From contig JBBDIO010000118.1 of assembly GCA_040880365.1 (NCBI GenBank), positions 1-5,536 on the forward strand: a stretch of 5,536 nucleotides of DNA. Direction: 5' to 3'. The position numbers and the translations under genes were made by a program. The notes under the pieces were generated by a model. It was not told where the DNA came from. It searched no databases and saw nothing but the letters and a program-made list of their open reading frames with translations. Positions within the stretch are counted from its first letter, which is position 1; each line of letters begins with the position of its first letter. Of this stretch, positions 3,652 to 5,536 are shown piece after piece. This DNA comes from JBBDIO01 sp040880365 (GTDB lineage: Bacteria > Chloroflexota > Anaerolineae > Caldilineales > Caldilineaceae).

Positions 3652-5536
3652 ATGTATCACGAATCACTTTTAACGGGCCGGACGTCGCACCCCCGACGTT
3701 TATCCCTGAATTCAGTTATAGGCCTGTTGACCCTTGTGAGCCTGGCCCTCACCTTTATTCTGCCCCCGACACCGGCTTCGGCCGCGTCGCTACAGACAGG
3801 GCAAGCAACTGTCGTGCCCGAAGCGCCCTGCACCGAGACGCTGGGCGATTTCAGCGATTTGTTGAGCCATTATAATCTCATCACAATCAACGACCTCTCT
3901 ACTTCATCCGATGTAGAGGGACGCACATTTGTGGGTGGCACAATCAGCAATAATGGCATGACCATCGGCAACCAGTTGCCGGGTGATTTTGTCGCGACCG
4001 ATATCAGCCTGGAAATTGTGGGCACAATCGGCGGCGGCGGCTCCGTCAACGTCATCAAGGGCAGCGCCCGTGTTGGCAATACCAATAGCGTCGCATTCAC
4101 CGCACCCAACAACCAGTACACCGTCAACGGTGTGCGCCTTTTCGATATGTCCCAGGGCAACAGTGGCGCCAATGTTGCAGTAGACAGCGGGCTGGCAAGC
4201 AAACAGAGCCAAATCGCCGACACGCTGAATGCGGCATCGAGTCTGCTGGCCGCTGCGCCCGCCAACAATACCGCCACCATGCCCGGTTCCCTCGGCCCGT
4301 TGACCCTGGTGGTCAACAACAAAGACGCCAACGGCCTGGCAGTCTTCAATCTGAGCGCGAGCCAACTGCTGGGCGCGACGGTGCAAAGCATTGAAATTCA
4401 GAACAATGCTAATGCCGAAACCATTCTTATCAACGTTTCGGGCAGCTCTGTCAACTGGCCCGGCGGCAAGAATCTGCTGGGAAACTGGCTCAACGATGCC
4501 AGCGAAGATGGCGGGCGCGCCCGCACCTTGTGGAATTTCCACGAAGCCACTTCCATCAGCATGGGTGTCAACTTCAAGGGCGCGCTGCTGGCCCCCAAAG
4601 CTGCACTCAACGCCGGTAGTCAGAATCTGGACGGCGCGGTCGCCGTCAAGTCGCTCACCAACCCCGGCGAAGTCCATCTGCCCGTTTTCAGCGGCAACGT
4701 CACCAGCACCTGCCCCGAAACGGGCGGGTTAAACCTGGTCAAGACCGATGACGAAGGCGAACCCATCGCCGATTGGGAAATGTGTATCTATACCGTCGGC
4801 GCCCAAGACACACTGGGCGATCTGATCGACTGTAAAGAGACCGATGCCAACGGCAAGGCCAGCTTTGCCGGTCTGGCGCTGGATAACTACTATGCCTGTG
4901 AAGTTCTCGAAACCGGCTGGACCCTGGTCGACCCCGCATCGCCCGACCTGGAGACCAGTGCCGACGGCAACGATCTGGCCTGTCAACTGGTAGAGGTCGA
5001 TACGCCCTCAGTCGTCGCCGGACCCGAATCGGTAGAACTGACCATTGGCGGGAATACCTTTACAGTAGAATTTGAAGGCGTCTCTAACAACGGCCTGACC
5101 TGGACCTACCATGTAGACGACGACGGCGGTTCGCCGGATTTGAGTCACTGGGTACTCGGTTTAGGTCTCTGCATCGAACAAAACGACATCGCCAATACCT
5201 CACCCACATACGAGTCATTAGGTAATGATGGCTCCACCGGCTTCTACGGCCTCAAGTGGGATACAGACGGTGGGCTGCCTGGCGCGGGAAGCACCTTCTC
5301 GATTACCTTCAACCAAGTCTACAGCATCGGTACCATCGAGGCGCTGGTCAAGGCCGGTCCTAGCGATAATCAGGGCTTTATCGCCGGCCCCGACTGCACG
5401 CCGCCCAGCGATCCGATTGTCTTCAAAAATCAACTGGACAGCGTGCCCCCTCTGGACATCACAAAAACCGCTGAAACCGCCTGGGAACAGGAATACACCT
5501 GGGAAATTGTCAAGAGCGTCGATCAGAATGAATTCT
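3652..5536 (+). CDS. Large secreted modular surface protein: choice-of-anchor A domain, SpaA-like domain and further adhesin modules (3' truncated by window edge)
   Basis: The frame is open from the ATG at 3652 to the window edge, 628 codons, with GGGGAG (3639-3644) upstream. Residues 1-44 are a signal peptide: Arg15-Arg16, hydrophobic core 22-37, cleavage near PASA|A. Residues about 60-352 match the choice-of-anchor A domain (TIGR04215 type): LGDFSDLL, then DLSTSSDVEGRTFVGGTIS near its start, and LWNFHEATSISM, FKGALLAPKAAL, LDGAVAVKSL and GEVHLPVF near its end. Cys60 and Cys354 bracket it. Residues about 358-450 are a SpaA/Cna-B-like Ig module (GLNLVKTDDEGEPIADWEMC, then DANGKASFAGLALDNYYACEV) with four Cys (378, 394, 416, 444). 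Residues about 455-590 form a domain I cannot name (DLSHWVLGL at 496, YGLKWD at 532). From 601, LDITKTAETAWEQEYTWEIVKS begins another module seen in repetitive surface proteins. The protein probably acts in adhesion or the cell envelope. Its anchor must lie beyond the window. Confidence 0.9.
   Translation, partial: MYHESLLTGRTSHPRRLSLNSVIGLLTLVSLALTFILPPTPASAASLQTGQATVVPEAPCTETLGDFSDLLSHYNLITINDLSTSSDVEGRTFVGGTISNNGMTIGNQLPGDFVATDISLEIVGTIGGGGSVNVIKGSARVGNTNSVAFTAPNNQYTVNGVRLFDMSQGNSGANVAVDSGLASKQSQIADTLNAASSLLAAAPANNTATMPGSLGPLTLVVNNKDANGLAVFNLSASQLLGATVQSIEIQNNANAETILINVSGSSVNWPGGKNLLGNWLNDASEDGGRARTLWNFHEATSISMGVNFKGALLAPKAALNAGSQNLDGAVAVKSLTNPGEVHLPVFSGNVTSTCPETGGLNLVKTDDEGEPIADWEMCIYTVGAQDTLGDLIDCKETDANGKASFAGLALDNYYACEVLETGWTLVDPASPDLETSADGNDLACQLVEVDTPSVVAGPESVELTIGGNTFTVEFEGVSNNGLTWTYHVDDDGGSPDLSHWVLGLGLCIEQNDIANTSPTYESLGNDGSTGFYGLKWDTDGGLPGAGSTFSITFNQVYSIGTIEALVKAGPSDNQGFIAGPDCTPPSDPIVFKNQLDSVPPLDITKTAETAWEQEYTWEIVKSVDQNEF

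Noticed and set aside
3904..4677. Minus-strand open frame of 257 codons within the choice-of-anchor A gene
   Set aside because: It lies wholly opposite a + strand frame open for 628 codons with a signal peptide and known domains; its translation has no family features.

Overview
The window looks like a bacterial chromosome fragment of moderately high G+C. All supportable genes are on the + strand and every start has a purine-rich ribosome binding site. The mix of genes (a RecD2-type helicase, a TIM-barrel sugar isomerase, and secreted proteins built from choice-of-anchor A, SpaA-like and DUF11/DUF7507-like modules) fits an environmental Chloroflexota-like lineage such as Anaerolineae or Caldilineae. 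That placement is inference from gene style; nothing here is a phylogenetic marker. A run of ten N shows the source is a scaffolded draft assembly.

Layout. Positions 2-604 encode the C-terminal part of a RecD2/UvrD-like DNA helicase, cut by the left edge. A 127-bp spacer follows, holding a degenerate 15-bp tandem repeat. Next is a complete sugar phosphate isomerase/epimerase-type TIM-barrel gene (732-1493). The following spacer carries a compact non-coding element (1581-1705) with terminal inverted repeats, a probable 8-bp target duplication and two perfect internal hairpins; it resembles a MITE. Downstream lie a 137-residue acidic protein of unknown function (1771-2184) and a secreted protein with a long acidic linker and two DUF11-like repeats (2306-3337). 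A repeat-rich intergenic stretch with the assembly gap comes next. The window ends inside a large secreted modular protein (3652 to the edge) with a signal peptide, a choice-of-anchor A domain, a SpaA/Cna-B-like domain, an unrecognised DLSHW/GLKWD domain and the start of another adhesin-like module.

How the parts relate. The left half is housekeeping (DNA repair, sugar metabolism) and the right half is cell-surface or extracellular. The two secreted proteins share module styles and probably belong to one surface or matrix-building set. Their adjacency rests on a join across an N gap and should be treated with caution. Three of the spacers carry short tandem or inverted repeats, so repeat-laden intergenic DNA seems typical of this genome. 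No tRNA, rRNA, CRISPR array, transposase or defence system is visible.
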